Shown: positions 17,709 through 26,852 of the stretch, piece after piece
Position numbering within the stretch: position 1 is the first letter of the stretch
Layout of the letters: every line of letters starts with the position of its first letter
NCBI GenBank assembly: GCA_012728095.1
Contig: JAAYFU010000034.1
Location: 1 to 53,016 of the forward strand
DNA from: Clostridiaceae bacterium
GTDB taxonomy: Bacteria; Bacillota; Clostridia; DSM-8532
DNA: 53,016 nucleotides
Direction of reading: 5' to 3'
Notes under the pieces: model-generated
Databases searched by the model: none
Told to the model about the DNA's origin: nothing
The model's input: the letters and a program-made list of their open reading frames with translations, nothing else
Made by a program: the position numbers and the translations under genes

Positions 17709-18893
17709 TTATCCAAGTAAGTAAAGCAATTGGCCGATACCTATACCAAGATAGTTTCCAATCGCGTAACCTAAAATTCCGCAGAGTATGCCCGGCAGAA
17801 TAATCTCATCGTTATGTAATGCATTTGCTACCGGAATAATGAAAGCCGGACCAAAAACCCCTGCGGTTGAAGTGATGATCATGGTGTGATAGTCTATCTT
17901 CCAGATTTTTGCCATGATTATGTGCAATAATACGGTACCGAACTGGATTACCAGCAGCATTCCCAATAGAACCAATGAATTGCTTACCGCGGAAATATCA
18001 AAACATAAACCCATTCCTACAGAAAACATCAATAAGAAATATTGTCCGGTGCTATAAGAACCGGTGGCATATCGTATTTTTCTAACAAACGATAAAATTA
18101 TGCCGAAGCTGGTTACCAACAACATTATAAGAGCCGTATATTCTCCTAGTTTAGCTAAACCGGTATTGCCGTACTGGCTTGGAAGCAGCAGGCATATGCC
18201 CATTGAAATCAAGACACAAACGATGGAGACAGACACAAGACCTACACGGGACATAAAGGCTTTTAATGGCTTTACACTCTGTTTGCTGCCGCTGAAAGTT
18301 TCAGCATAGTACTTAGCCTCTTCAGGGTTATAACTGCCAACCGGTTGATACTCAGGCAGTACCTTTTTCAGTAACCTCGGCATTATTGAAAGCAGCATGA
18401 AAAAGTAAATACCTCCGCCAATCATGTCTGCTGTTTGCAGAAGCATAATCCGTTCAGGTCCGGCATTGAGGCCATGTCCGATTGCAATCATGTTAGGCGT
18501 ACCGCCGGTGTAAGTTCCAACAAGCATACCGCTTATATTATGCGCATTCGGCAGCATATCTTTGAATATGAAAAATGAACCTATTGCCACTACTATTACT
18601 GCGACGATATCAATGGTAAATGAGATCAGCATCGGTTTAGCCAGCTTTTTAAGAGCGGGCAGATCTGCTGAAAACAAAATCAAAGGCATTCCTATCAATA
18701 CCAGGATCGAAGAAATATCGGAAGCAAGAGTCATATCAGCTCCTGCGTTCTTTAGAGGCGTACTTAATAAAAATCCTGTAAGATAACAAATAAAAACAGG
18801 CCCAACGGTTTTCAGAAATGAGAGCTTTTCGGATACCAGCATAATGATGCGAGGGAAAAATACAATAACCAGGATCATTATCAGAGTTGCCAT
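17709..18893 (-). CDS. DUF819 family membrane protein
   Basis: 394 residues, about ten to eleven membrane helices, no signal peptide. The family motif YTGGTPNMIAIG lies near residue 127, and FGPAFIIPVANAL and the Gly-rich terminal helix match DUF819 (YjcL-like) proteins, whose transport substrate is not established. Start ATG 18893 follows GAGGGGGCGG. It is the first gene of the unit with the two ABC exporter genes (31 nt to the next start), so it may work with export, but this is inference. Confidence 0.85.
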   Translation of the reverse strand: MATLIMILVIVFFPRIIMLVSEKLSFLKTVGPVFICYLTGFLLSTPLKNAGADMTLASDISSILVLIGMPLILFSADLPALKKLAKPMLISFTIDIVAVIVVAIGSFFIFKDMLPNAHNISGMLVGTYTGGTPNMIAIGHGLNAGPERIMLLQTADMIGGGIYFFMLLSIMPRLLKKVLPEYQPVGSYNPEEAKYYAETFSGSKQSVKPLKAFMSRVGLVSVSIVCVLISMGICLLLPSQYGNTGLAKLGEYTALIMLLVTSFGIILSFVRKIRYATGSYSTGQYFLLMFSVGMGLCFDISAVSNSLVLLGMLLVIQFGTVLLHIIMAKIWKIDYHTMIITSTAGVFGPAFIIPVANALHNDEIILPGILCGILGYAIGNYLGIGIGQLLYLLG

Positions 18894-19151
18894 TATTAGT
18901 CCGCCCCCTCTTACTAAGTAATATTTCTAAGTGTATCACAACAAATTATATATTAAATAAGAATTACTGCACAATAATTTTGTAAAGGTGAACTTTAAAA
19001 TGCGTAAAATCTATAATTAATATAAATTAATCTGCTGAATATCATTGCGACTGCGGATCGTTTTGATGACTATTCTTTCAAAACTGCATCACTTGGTGTA
19101 TTTTAATATATGATAGAATTAATCATAGTTATATGTATGGTGGTATAAAGA

Positions 19152-19928
19152 ATGAATATCGTTTTTTTCGATTCGGGAATCGGCGGGTTATCTGTGCTCA
19201 GAGAAGCGCTGATGCTTATGCCGAACGAAAATTATATATATTTTGCCGATTCTGACAATGCGCCTTATGGAACAAAAACCAAGGAGGAAGTCAAAAAACT
19301 TACTTTCAATGCGGTTCAATTTCTCAACGAAAAAAAAATAAAAGCGCTGGTTATAGCGTGCAATACTGCTACAAGCGCTGCTGTAAGAGATTTACGGGAA
19401 ACATACGACTTTCCGGTAATAGGAATGGAACCGGCAGTTAAACCGGCTGTTGAGAAAAATAATAACAGGGGTAAGCGTGTACTTGTTATTGCAACAGCCC
19501 TTACTCTTAAGGAAGAGAAATTTCAAAACCTTATTGCAAGGTTTGATGCGGAACATATCGTTGATATGCTGCCTGCCCCAAAGCTTGTGGAATTCGCGGA
19601 AAGGTTCCTGTTTTACGGGCCGGAAGTATCGGATTATATTAAAGAGATAATGCCTGAAAATTTAGATCAGTACGGCACCCTGGTACTTGGCTGCACCCAT
19701 TTTCCGCTTTTCAGGCGAGCCCTGGAGGAAAATCTGCCGAAGGATATTGACATAATTGACGGAAACAGGGGCACCGTAAATCATCTGATGGACATTTTAA
19801 AGAATAATAACCTTTTAAGCCTGTCCGATAAAAAAGGCAAAGTTACCTTTTATAAATCCGGAGTTGAGGTAACAGATAAAACTCTGTTGGAAAAGTATGA
19901 AAAAATACTATACGGCCGAAACTTGTGA
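19152..19928 (+). CDS. murI: Glutamate racemase
   Basis: Makes D-glutamate for peptidoglycan. The two catalytic cysteines are in VIACNTATSA (Cys70) and LVLGCTHFPLF (Cys181). The N-terminal FFDSGIGGLSVLRE and YFADSDNAPYG are typical. 258 residues is normal. The ribosome site is weak (GGTGGTATAAAG). Its 3' end overlaps that of murD, the enzyme that uses D-glutamate, by 21 nt on opposite strands. Confidence 0.95.
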   Translation: MNIVFFDSGIGGLSVLREALMLMPNENYIYFADSDNAPYGTKTKEEVKKLTFNAVQFLNEKKIKALVIACNTATSAAVRDLRETYDFPVIGMEPAVKPAVEKNNNRGKRVLVIATALTLKEEKFQNLIARFDAEHIVDMLPAPKLVEFAERFLFYGPEVSDYIKEIMPENLDQYGTLVLGCTHFPLFRRALEENLPKDIDIIDGNRGTVNHLMDILKNNNLLSLSDKKGKVTFYKSGVEVTDKTLLEKYEKILYGRNL

Positions 19929-21272
19929 TTCATTACCAAGCTTAAGGACAAATTTCTTAAACGTATCTCCCCGTACTTCAAAATTCTTGTACTGATCCCA
20001 TGAAGCGCAGGCAGGGCTCAGAAGGATGACGTCACCGTAATCAGCCGAATCGAATGCAGCTTCTGTCGCTTCTTCAAGGGTTTCAAAATCCTTGCAGGGT
20101 ATATTGCATTCCTGGGAAAATTCGGCTATCCTTTTACGGGTTTCCCCGTATGCCACAATAAGTTTTACGTTTTCCAAATAGTCCTTCAGTTCATTAAAAT
20201 TGTGGCCCCTGTCCAAACCGCCCATCAGTAATATAGTGGGTTTATCAAAAGATGACAGGGCAATTTGTGTGGATGTAATGTTGGTGGATTTTGAATCATT
20301 ATAAAACTCAATGCCGTTGATTGTTGTTACATATTCAAGCCTGTGCTCGACCCCGCCGAAAGTTTTTAATACCCTGATGATGCTTTCGTTGTCAACGTCA
20401 AACTCCTTAACGACCGTTATTGCCGCCATAATGTTCTCGTAATTGTGACGTCCTTTAAGCTTTATATCATTAAGGCCTATTATCCTTTCATTTTTATAAT
20501 AAATTGCGCCGTCTGCTATCGAGCAGCCGTCATCAATCCTTTGACGGGAGGAAAAATACTTTTTGACTGATTTTATATCTTTGGCTACCTCGTGAGATTC
20601 CTTGTCATCATAATTCAGAACCGCTATGTCCCGCGGGGTATGATGATTGAATATTCTTTTTTTTATATTTTTATATGCTTCATAGGAACCGTGAAAATCC
20701 AGGTGGGCTTCGGATATATTCGTCAAAACCGATATATCGGTTTTAAAATCCGCCACATTGCACAGCTGATGATCGGATACCTCCATAACCGCAATATCGC
20801 CGGGCTTTAAAACAGGGATAAATGAACATGCCGGAAATCCTATATTCCCCATTAAATAAGCGCTCTTTGAGGCTTCCTTCAATAATCTGTAAATTATCGT
20901 GGTTGTGGTGGTTTTTCCGTTAGTGCCTGTTACACCAATAACTTTTACGCCTTTTGGGAAATATCTGAAGGCGAGCTCCAGCTCATTTATTACGGGTATG
21001 CCAAATTCATCAGCCTTTTTTACATACAGATGGTTATTTGGTATGCCGGGGTTCTTAACCAGCATCTCGAAAGTATTGTCAAAAATATCTTCCGGGTGGC
21101 TCCCTAAAACGATTTTAACGCCTAATGATTCCAGTTCTTTTATATGCTCGGGTTTTTGTTCCTTGTTTAAATCATTTATTATGACATCGTAGCCTTTACC
21201 GGCCAGGAACCTGGCTGCCTCATATCCGCTTCTTGCCATTCCCAGGACAAAGGCCCTCTTTTTATTTTCCAT
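19908..21272 (-). CDS. murD: UDP-N-acetylmuramoyl-L-alanine--D-glutamate ligase
   Basis: Adds D-glutamate to UDP-MurNAc-L-Ala in the cytoplasm with ATP. The start ATG 21272 has GAGGTGG upstream, and a longer frame to 21347 lacks a site. ATP loop GVTGTNGKTTTT is near residue 114, with MEVSDHQL and DSKSTNITST further on. The N-terminal Rossmann segment FVLGMARSGYEAARFL binds UDP. 454 residues fits. It stands alone on its strand and converges on murI. Confidence 0.95.
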   Translation of the reverse strand: MENKKRAFVLGMARSGYEAARFLAGKGYDVIINDLNKEQKPEHIKELESLGVKIVLGSHPEDIFDNTFEMLVKNPGIPNNHLYVKKADEFGIPVINELELAFRYFPKGVKVIGVTGTNGKTTTTTIIYRLLKEASKSAYLMGNIGFPACSFIPVLKPGDIAVMEVSDHQLCNVADFKTDISVLTNISEAHLDFHGSYEAYKNIKKRIFNHHTPRDIAVLNYDDKESHEVAKDIKSVKKYFSSRQRIDDGCSIADGAIYYKNERIIGLNDIKLKGRHNYENIMAAITVVKEFDVDNESIIRVLKTFGGVEHRLEYVTTINGIEFYNDSKSTNITSTQIALSSFDKPTILLMGGLDRGHNFNELKDYLENVKLIVAYGETRKRIAEFSQECNIPCKDFETLEEATEAAFDSADYGDVILLSPACASWDQYKNFEVRGDTFKKFVLKLGNESQVSAV

Positions 21273-21414
21273 GATAAACCACCTCATACTCAGTTTATTA
21301 TACATTGAATATACTTGACATGAAATATAACAGTTATAAAAATTCATGAATATCTTAATTATGCGAAACTCAGGGAAGAATCCATAGGATGACAGGTATA
21401 TCCATTCTTAAAAC

Positions 21415-21460
21415 AAAGAATGGCTTGGAATATATCTATTTTCCCGGCCATTCTTTTTTT
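21415..21460. terminator. Hairpin terminator downstream of the 32-residue peptide gene
   Basis: AAAGAATGGC at 21415-21424 pairs perfectly with GCCATTCTTT at 21447-21456, with T-runs on both strands. It lies about 45 nt past the stop of the small Asn-rich ORF on the minus strand. Confidence 0.75.
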
Positions 21461-21504
21461 GCGCAAGTATTATGCGTCGTGCCAAACAAGCTAAACAATC
21501 AGTA

Positions 21505-21603
21505 TTAACGCTTATTGTTCTTATTTTCCTGGTTGTTTTTGTTGTTTTCCTGATTATTGTTACGATTTTCCTCGTTTCGGTTCTGTTTGTTGTTTTTTTC
21601 CAT
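21505..21603 (-). CDS. 32-residue Asn/Lys/Gln/Glu-rich peptide
   Basis: A short ORF with an excellent ribosome site (TAGGAGGTG, 5 nt before ATG 21603), a normal TAA stop and its own terminator. The product starts MEKNNKQNRNEEN and is made almost only of Asn, Lys, Gln, Glu and Arg, so it should be highly charged and unstructured. Composition and spacing are reminiscent of small spore core or coat peptides of spore formers, but I cannot assign a family. A 67-residue ORF in another frame over the same bases (21408-21611) is a shadow. Confidence 0.65.
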   Translation of the reverse strand: MEKNNKQNRNEENRNNNQENNKNNQENKNNKR

Positions 21604-21772
21604 GATTTCACCTCCTATACCCTTTAATATTGGGAAATTTTCTTAGTATTATTCACGTACTTAGCATGAAATAAAATTATTTTTGAAAAAGATGAAGATT
21701 AATAGAAGCATAGTAGGTTTAAGTTGTGATAAAAATATGGAAATAAGAACTATTTTATTTTAAGGAGATTAT

Positions 21773-22963
21773 ATGCTGCTGATAAAAAACGGGAGAATCC
21801 TGACAATGGCCGGACCAATCTATGAAAACGGAAGCATCCTGATAGACAATAAGAAAATCATCAAAATAGGGGAAGAAATAGACGCTGATGAAAACGTTCT
21901 TTCCGAGGTAATCGACGCCAGCGGCTGCTGGGTGCTTCCGGGGCTGATCGAATCCCATTGTCATGTTGGCATAATTGAAGAAAGAAAAGGTTTTGAGGGT
22001 GATGACTGCAACGAAAGAAATGAGCCAATAACTCCTTACTTAAAGGCAATAGACGCGATAAACCCCATGGATTCGGCTTTTCATAACGCCTTAAGCGCAG
22101 GGATAACGGGCCTTATGGTGGGTCCGGGAAGCTCCAATGTTGTAGGAGGACAGTTCGCTTTTATAAAAACGTATGGCAGATCAATAGATAAAATGGTAGT
22201 CCTGGAGCCTGCTGCAATGAAGATTGCCTTTGGAGAAAATCCGAAGTCAAACTATGATAATAAGAACAAAATGCCTACCACCCGCATGGCTATTGGCGCA
22301 ATGCTGCGTGAGGAACTTTTTGAAGCGAAAAAATATTACATTAAAAAGCAGAATGCCAAAAAAAACGGGGATAGCTTCGACGAGGATTTCAGAAAAGAAT
22401 GCTGGATACCGGTACTGGAAAAGAAAATCCCCCTTAAGGCGCATGTCCATAGGGTGGATGATATTCTGACCGCCATAAGGATCGCCAGGGAATATGATCT
22501 TGACTTGACGCTGGACCATTGTACTGAAGGTCATCTGATTGCCAAAGAGATAAAAAAATCCGGTTTCCCTGCCATTATAGGGCCTTCATTGTCCACGAGA
22601 AACAAAATAGAGACTAAAAATGCGGATTTCAAGACACCTGGCATTTTAAACAAAGAAGGCGTAACCGTAGCCATAATGACGGATCATCCGGTAACAAGAA
22701 TACAGGATTTAGTAATATGCGCCGCCTTTGCAGCCCGGGAAGGCCTGGGGGTGGAAGAAGGCCTTAAGGCTATAACAATTAACGCGGCAAAAATATGCAG
22801 AGTTGATGACAGGATAGGCAGCCTGGAGGTAGGCAAAGATGCGGATATTGCGATATTCGACGGACATCCCATGGATATTTTTACGAGAACATTATATACG
22901 ATAATTAACGGGGAGATCGTCTACAGGGCAAAGGATATGAAGTCACAGAATCATTCTCAATGA
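21773..22963 (+). CDS. Amidohydrolase family protein (imidazolonepropionase/dihydroorotase-like)
   Basis: A metal-dependent hydrolase of the amidohydrolase superfamily. The HxH metal motif is ESHCHVG (near residue 61), later ligands lie in LKAHVHRVDD, TLDHCTEGH and the final Asp in IMTDHPVT. The C-terminal beta-sandwich closes with GSLEVGKDADIAIFDGHP. 396 residues. Start ATG 21773 has AAGGAG 6 nt upstream. It is monocistronic and the substrate is unknown; no histidine, pyrimidine or peptide degradation gene is adjacent. Confidence 0.88.
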   Translation: MLLIKNGRILTMAGPIYENGSILIDNKKIIKIGEEIDADENVLSEVIDASGCWVLPGLIESHCHVGIIEERKGFEGDDCNERNEPITPYLKAIDAINPMDSAFHNALSAGITGLMVGPGSSNVVGGQFAFIKTYGRSIDKMVVLEPAAMKIAFGENPKSNYDNKNKMPTTRMAIGAMLREELFEAKKYYIKKQNAKKNGDSFDEDFRKECWIPVLEKKIPLKAHVHRVDDILTAIRIAREYDLDLTLDHCTEGHLIAKEIKKSGFPAIIGPSLSTRNKIETKNADFKTPGILNKEGVTVAIMTDHPVTRIQDLVICAAFAAREGLGVEEGLKAITINAAKICRVDDRIGSLEVGKDADIAIFDGHPMDIFTRTLYTIINGEIVYRAKDMKSQNHSQ

Positions 22964-22971
22964 CCGCGTTT

Positions 22972-23400
22972 TTACTTGTTTATAAGGTACAGTCCCAACA
23001 TGCAAATAAGTATACCCGCGATTTTTGTCAGGGTAATAACTTCGTGATAAACAACAGCGCCAATAAGCACAAGGCAAATAGACAGGATTATACTGTGGAC
23101 AATATGGCCGCTGCTTATGTTCCATCCTGCTTTATACATATAAATCGAGCCGGCTTCAAGCCCTACGATCGCGATTCCCAGGACAAAACCGCTCCAGTTG
23201 ATGCTTTTTAATTCATTCATTATGTTGCCGCTTTTGTTGAGGGTATAATACAAAACCAGGGATACTAAGGCTCCTACAATATATGTAACCGTTAACGAAG
23301 CAAACGGATCTATTGCAGCCGGAGTTTCCTTTGAACAAATATTATAAAAAATATTTGATATTACAATCAGCGCTATCGGCCAGACCATAGCAAATGTCAT
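22972..23400 (-). CDS. Half-size EamA/DMT family transporter
   Basis: 142 residues from ATG 23400 (AGGGGTG upstream), with four to five hydrophobic helices. It contains a single EamA unit (VVYHEVITLTKIAGILICMLGLYLINK at the end). Full DMT transporters have two such repeats, so this protein should dimerise. N-terminal MTFAMVWPIALIVISN is typical of this short clade. It converges on the amidohydrolase, with 8 nt between stops. The substrate is unknown. Confidence 0.82.
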   Translation of the reverse strand: MTFAMVWPIALIVISNIFYNICSKETPAAIDPFASLTVTYIVGALVSLVLYYTLNKSGNIMNELKSINWSGFVLGIAIVGLEAGSIYMYKAGWNISSGHIVHSIILSICLVLIGAVVYHEVITLTKIAGILICMLGLYLINK

Positions 23401-23602
23401 AGTATATAAACACCCCTGAAAACAAAAATCCGGCAATCAGAACGGCCTGACTGACGGTAGGTGGATATCTTTTCTATATGATAATTCAGTTAAATTCAAA
23501 AAACAAGCGTACTTTTCAAATTTAGGCGAAACAGCCATAGTTTATCCGGTAAACACTGCGGCATTTGCTTAAACGATTGGATCAGGTGGTTTAAATAGTT
23601 TT

Positions 23603-26398
23603 TTAAATGGATACGAATCGTTCTACACATTCCGACAAAGCGGTATCAATATTCTTAAGAGAAAGCTTTCTTGCGTTTAAGAGTATTTGCCGGCCTTCCA
23701 TATTCCTTGTATAAACAACATCATAGGGTATCATCCTGGATTGAAATTGTTTTTTCAAGTAATCAACGTACTCTCTTTTCTGGGCTATCAGGTCAGGGCA
23801 GGGAGTGGCAAGAGATATCAGTTTAATTCTGCTTTTTGATTTATAAACAAGTAGATATTTTTGTTTTTTTATGGGAGCTGTCATTTCTCTTAAAGCGGCT
23901 GCGAAAATTTCCTTTTCACGCGCTGTACCGCCGGCAAGGCTAATGGTTATCGAATCTTCACTGCCTTCGGTTTCTACTTTTACCCTGACGCCTTTAGATC
24001 TTATCAGCCCCATATGTATATAGGTTTTCAGAATTGCTTCCGACTGTATCTTTAATCTTTTTTTGGGGGATGTAATTCTCGAAATAAACATTTTACTTTT
24101 TACCAGGCTTAAGAACAGGAAATTATACGCTATAAAGCCTGGGAATAAGGCAAACGAGTATTTCAGCATCATTCCGGGAGAAAAGGTTAATCTGAATAGT
24201 ATCCAATATAAGGCAATACCTATTGTAACCAGGATAGAGTAAAGATGATTTATAAAAACGACTTCAGGTTTAACGTTTCTCTTAATCTCCGTTTGTTTTT
24301 GCATTTCATATGGTTTTACACCGTAACATGGTTTTGTTGTACCGTGACAATCCTCACCCAGAGCCCGCAGCCATTTTCTCTTCATTCCTTCCCTGTCGTT
24401 TGCCAGGCTCAGCATCATTTTGTTTATCCTGTCAATACCTGCCTTATTAAAGGGAGGGGTTATAATACTGATCCTTTTTATGCCGTTTTCTATAATATCC
24501 CTGGTAAAATGAGGACCTACAAAGGTTTTGAATCTTCTCTCCAGTGTTAAAAAATCGGAAGAATTATAGACAGCATCACCCAAATGTTTCGTAGACGCCA
24601 TCGAAAACCTATTCTTAAACAGATTAGCGGGTTCAACCGTTACCAAATGCCATATATTCGCTGTTTTGTCTTCATTCGTCGGGTCTGTGCGGATAGCCCG
24701 GCCCCGCATCTGGTTTGACAAAACGTATGAACCCACAAAGCTGGCAAGTATTAAACTGTTTATGTTAGGGGAATCCCAGCCCTCTCCCAAAAGTGATTTC
24801 GTTCCTATCAGTATCTCAATCAAGCCCATCTGAAACGCGCCGGTAATAATCTTTACCATGACGTTGCTTTTGTTGATATTTTCAATCACTACATACCCAT
24901 CAACAAGCGGCCGGCAGTTAAAACTGACACGGTTTTTTTCGGCTATGGAACTGATTTCGTTTAGCGTGGCTTCAGGCAGAATAACCAGGCTACCTGTCAG
25001 GACACCTATCTTAGCCCTCGTGCCAAGACTTCGTCGGACGGTTTCAAAAATAGGTACGATACCTATCTGGGTAAAAGCATTATTTGTGCCGATATCCGAT
25101 AAATAATTTTTCCTTATATAATCGCCCAGAATAAGCATTCTAAGCTCATGGCCCATATTATTGAACTCTGAGATGCATATTTGCCTAATACTCTCAAGCT
25201 TGCCGATGGATTGAATCATCAGCTTGTTTATCTTTTTATCGTATATATTCCTGACCTTGTTTTTTTCAATCAGCTTTGCATCATGGAGCCTGGACACTAT
25301 GGCATCGTAAAGGTCGGAAGGAAATAATTCCTTATGGTCAAAAATAAACTGGAAACCTGCGTCCACTACGATATTGTTTCTCTGGTTTAAAAACAATGAC
25401 CTGATATCAGGGGGTATATACTCATTTGAATAATTTAAAAGATTTAAAAATCCTATAAAGTCTTCCTCGTCGTCGAAACATATGTCCAAATATTTGTCCG
25501 GATCTTTGAATACCAGGTTTTCATTGGCCAACCTGTAAAGAAGGCCTTCACTGGCAAGGTCGGCTACAAAAGCGTCAATTTTTGAATCAAATTCATATAT
25601 TGCGTTTAATTCATCTTCGCCGGGATAATTAAAGTAAATATAATCCTGGTGATAACAAAGGTTTTTTGCCTTGACCAATTCAGGCACAAATATTTCATCA
25701 TCGATTTCCCCGCAGACAGAAACATATTTGTCCCATTCTGCCTTGCTAGAGTCATAGGGGGGTGTGGCAGTCAACGCGATTATCTTGTAACCTTTGCCGA
25801 GTTTTTTTAAGAAGGTTTCCAATGCTCTTTGCCATTCGGCGCGCAAATGGTGAGCCTCATCCAGACATATGGTCTTGATACCTGCCTTTTTTATTTCATT
25901 CAGTATATCAAAATTCTCGTAGTCTTCGTTTTCGTTAATATTATCCCATGAATCGGTTGAATCCTGGTCTGTTTCATCGTAATTTGAATCAGCCGGCATA
26001 TCTTCTTCATTATTGCTTTTGCTGGATGTATTTCTGTTTTTGAGCCGGTTAAAAGCCGAATAAAGAGTCTGATATGTAATAGAAGTGATAAATTTGATAT
26101 CTTTCAGTGATGTGGATACATAATCATCGAGATTGTGTTCCCCTATGAATGATTCGGCAAAACGCTGCTTCCACTGATCTCTTATGGACAATGTAGGGGA
26201 AAGAACCAGTGCAGGCTCGCCAAGACGGCAGATCAGTTCCAGCCCTAATATTGTTTTTCCCGAACCGGGTGCGGCCACAATATGTATCCGATTATCCTTC
26301 AAATGGATCAACGCATTTTGAAGAACTCTCATTTGGTAGTCACGGAATGTTTTGTTGAAACGGAATTTTTGCCTGGTATCATAACTTACATATTTCAT
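23603..26398 (-). CDS. SF2 DEAD/DEAH-box helicase with two predicted transmembrane helices
   Basis: 931 residues. Helicase domain 1: Q-like FRDYQMRVLQNAL, Walker A AAPGSGKT (42-49), DEAH (180-183), TATPP (210-214). An acidic low-complexity insert (about 125-160) interrupts it. Domain 2: LLGEGWDSP (about 537-545) and QMRGRAIR (563-570). After a Zn-poor linker, two hydrophobic helices at about 713-736 and 745-766 are joined by a short loop. A C-terminal basic domain of about 160 residues follows. A helicase tied to the membrane is unusual. It is monocistronic and divergent from the B12 operon. Roles in phage defence, DNA uptake or RNA work are all possible; none is shown. Confidence 0.85.
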   Translation of the reverse strand: MKYVSYDTRQKFRFNKTFRDYQMRVLQNALIHLKDNRIHIVAAPGSGKTILGLELICRLGEPALVLSPTLSIRDQWKQRFAESFIGEHNLDDYVSTSLKDIKFITSITYQTLYSAFNRLKNRNTSSKSNNEEDMPADSNYDETDQDSTDSWDNINENEDYENFDILNEIKKAGIKTICLDEAHHLRAEWQRALETFLKKLGKGYKIIALTATPPYDSSKAEWDKYVSVCGEIDDEIFVPELVKAKNLCYHQDYIYFNYPGEDELNAIYEFDSKIDAFVADLASEGLLYRLANENLVFKDPDKYLDICFDDEEDFIGFLNLLNYSNEYIPPDIRSLFLNQRNNIVVDAGFQFIFDHKELFPSDLYDAIVSRLHDAKLIEKNKVRNIYDKKINKLMIQSIGKLESIRQICISEFNNMGHELRMLILGDYIRKNYLSDIGTNNAFTQIGIVPIFETVRRSLGTRAKIGVLTGSLVILPEATLNEISSIAEKNRVSFNCRPLVDGYVVIENINKSNVMVKIITGAFQMGLIEILIGTKSLLGEGWDSPNINSLILASFVGSYVLSNQMRGRAIRTDPTNEDKTANIWHLVTVEPANLFKNRFSMASTKHLGDAVYNSSDFLTLERRFKTFVGPHFTRDIIENGIKRISIITPPFNKAGIDRINKMMLSLANDREGMKRKWLRALGEDCHGTTKPCYGVKPYEMQKQTEIKRNVKPEVVFINHLYSILVTIGIALYWILFRLTFSPGMMLKYSFALFPGFIAYNFLFLSLVKSKMFISRITSPKKRLKIQSEAILKTYIHMGLIRSKGVRVKVETEGSEDSITISLAGGTAREKEIFAAALREMTAPIKKQKYLLVYKSKSRIKLISLATPCPDLIAQKREYVDYLKKQFQSRMIPYDVVYTRNMEGRQILLNARKLSLKNIDTALSECVERFVSI

Positions 26399-26507
26399 GT
26401 TAATAATACCGTCCCCAAAATATTCATCTGCACTTGTTTACAAATATACCATAAAAAAGAATTAAATTAAACAATAACCGAAACTGTATAACAGGCAGAG
26501 ACAACCG

Positions 26508-26536
26508 TTGACAAGCACACGATATTGAAGTAATAT
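26508..26536 (+). promoter_or_regulatory. Sigma-A promoter of the cobalamin operon
   Basis: A consensus -35 TTGACA (26508-26513), a 17-nt spacer and -10 TAATAT (26531-26536). The transcript would start some 15 nt before the riboswitch. Confidence 0.8.
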
Positions 26537-26558
26537 ATAGCCACAAATGAATATAGCG

Positions 26559-26724
26559 TGTGTAATTGCACGAAAGTGCCGGTGCGGTAAAGCACCGAGG
26601 GAATACGGATGAGATTTCCGAGCTATCCCAATAACCGTGAAGCTGACGAAGGAGCAAAGAGCCACTGCAATATGCGGGAAGGCGCTCTGTAGGTTGAAGC
26701 CAAGCCGGGAGACCTGGTTACACA
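26559..26724 (+). ncRNA. Cobalamin (B12) riboswitch
   Basis: The outer stem is TGTGTAA (26559-26565) with TTACACA (26718-26724). Inside are the class hallmarks in order: GAGGGAATACGG, a GAGCTATCCC/AATAACCGTGA segment, GAGCCACTGCAA, GCGGGAAGGCGCTC and the B12 box AAGCCAAGCCGGGAGACCTGG. It should shut the downstream uptake and salvage operon when cobalamin is plentiful. Confidence 0.95.
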
Positions 26725-26775
26725 TTTTCCACTTGGGGGCGGGGCAAGCTATTTCATCAATAGTGTATTCTATTT

Positions 26776-26799
26776 GCTTCCTATCCAGGGAGCTTTTTT
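26776..26799 (+). terminator. Riboswitch expression-platform terminator
   Basis: GCTTCC (26776-26781) pairs with GGGAGC (26788-26793), one G-T pair, followed by six T. It lies between the riboswitch and btuF, consistent with transcriptional attenuation. Confidence 0.72.
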
Positions 26800-26852
26800 A
26801 TTTGCCCTTCGGTATATTCATTTGAAAATCTTAAGAAAGAGGTTTTCAAAAC

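Noticed and set aside
26776-26799. Simple terminator of the helicase gene
   Set aside because: The helicase is on the other strand and reads away; the hairpin belongs to the riboswitch platform.
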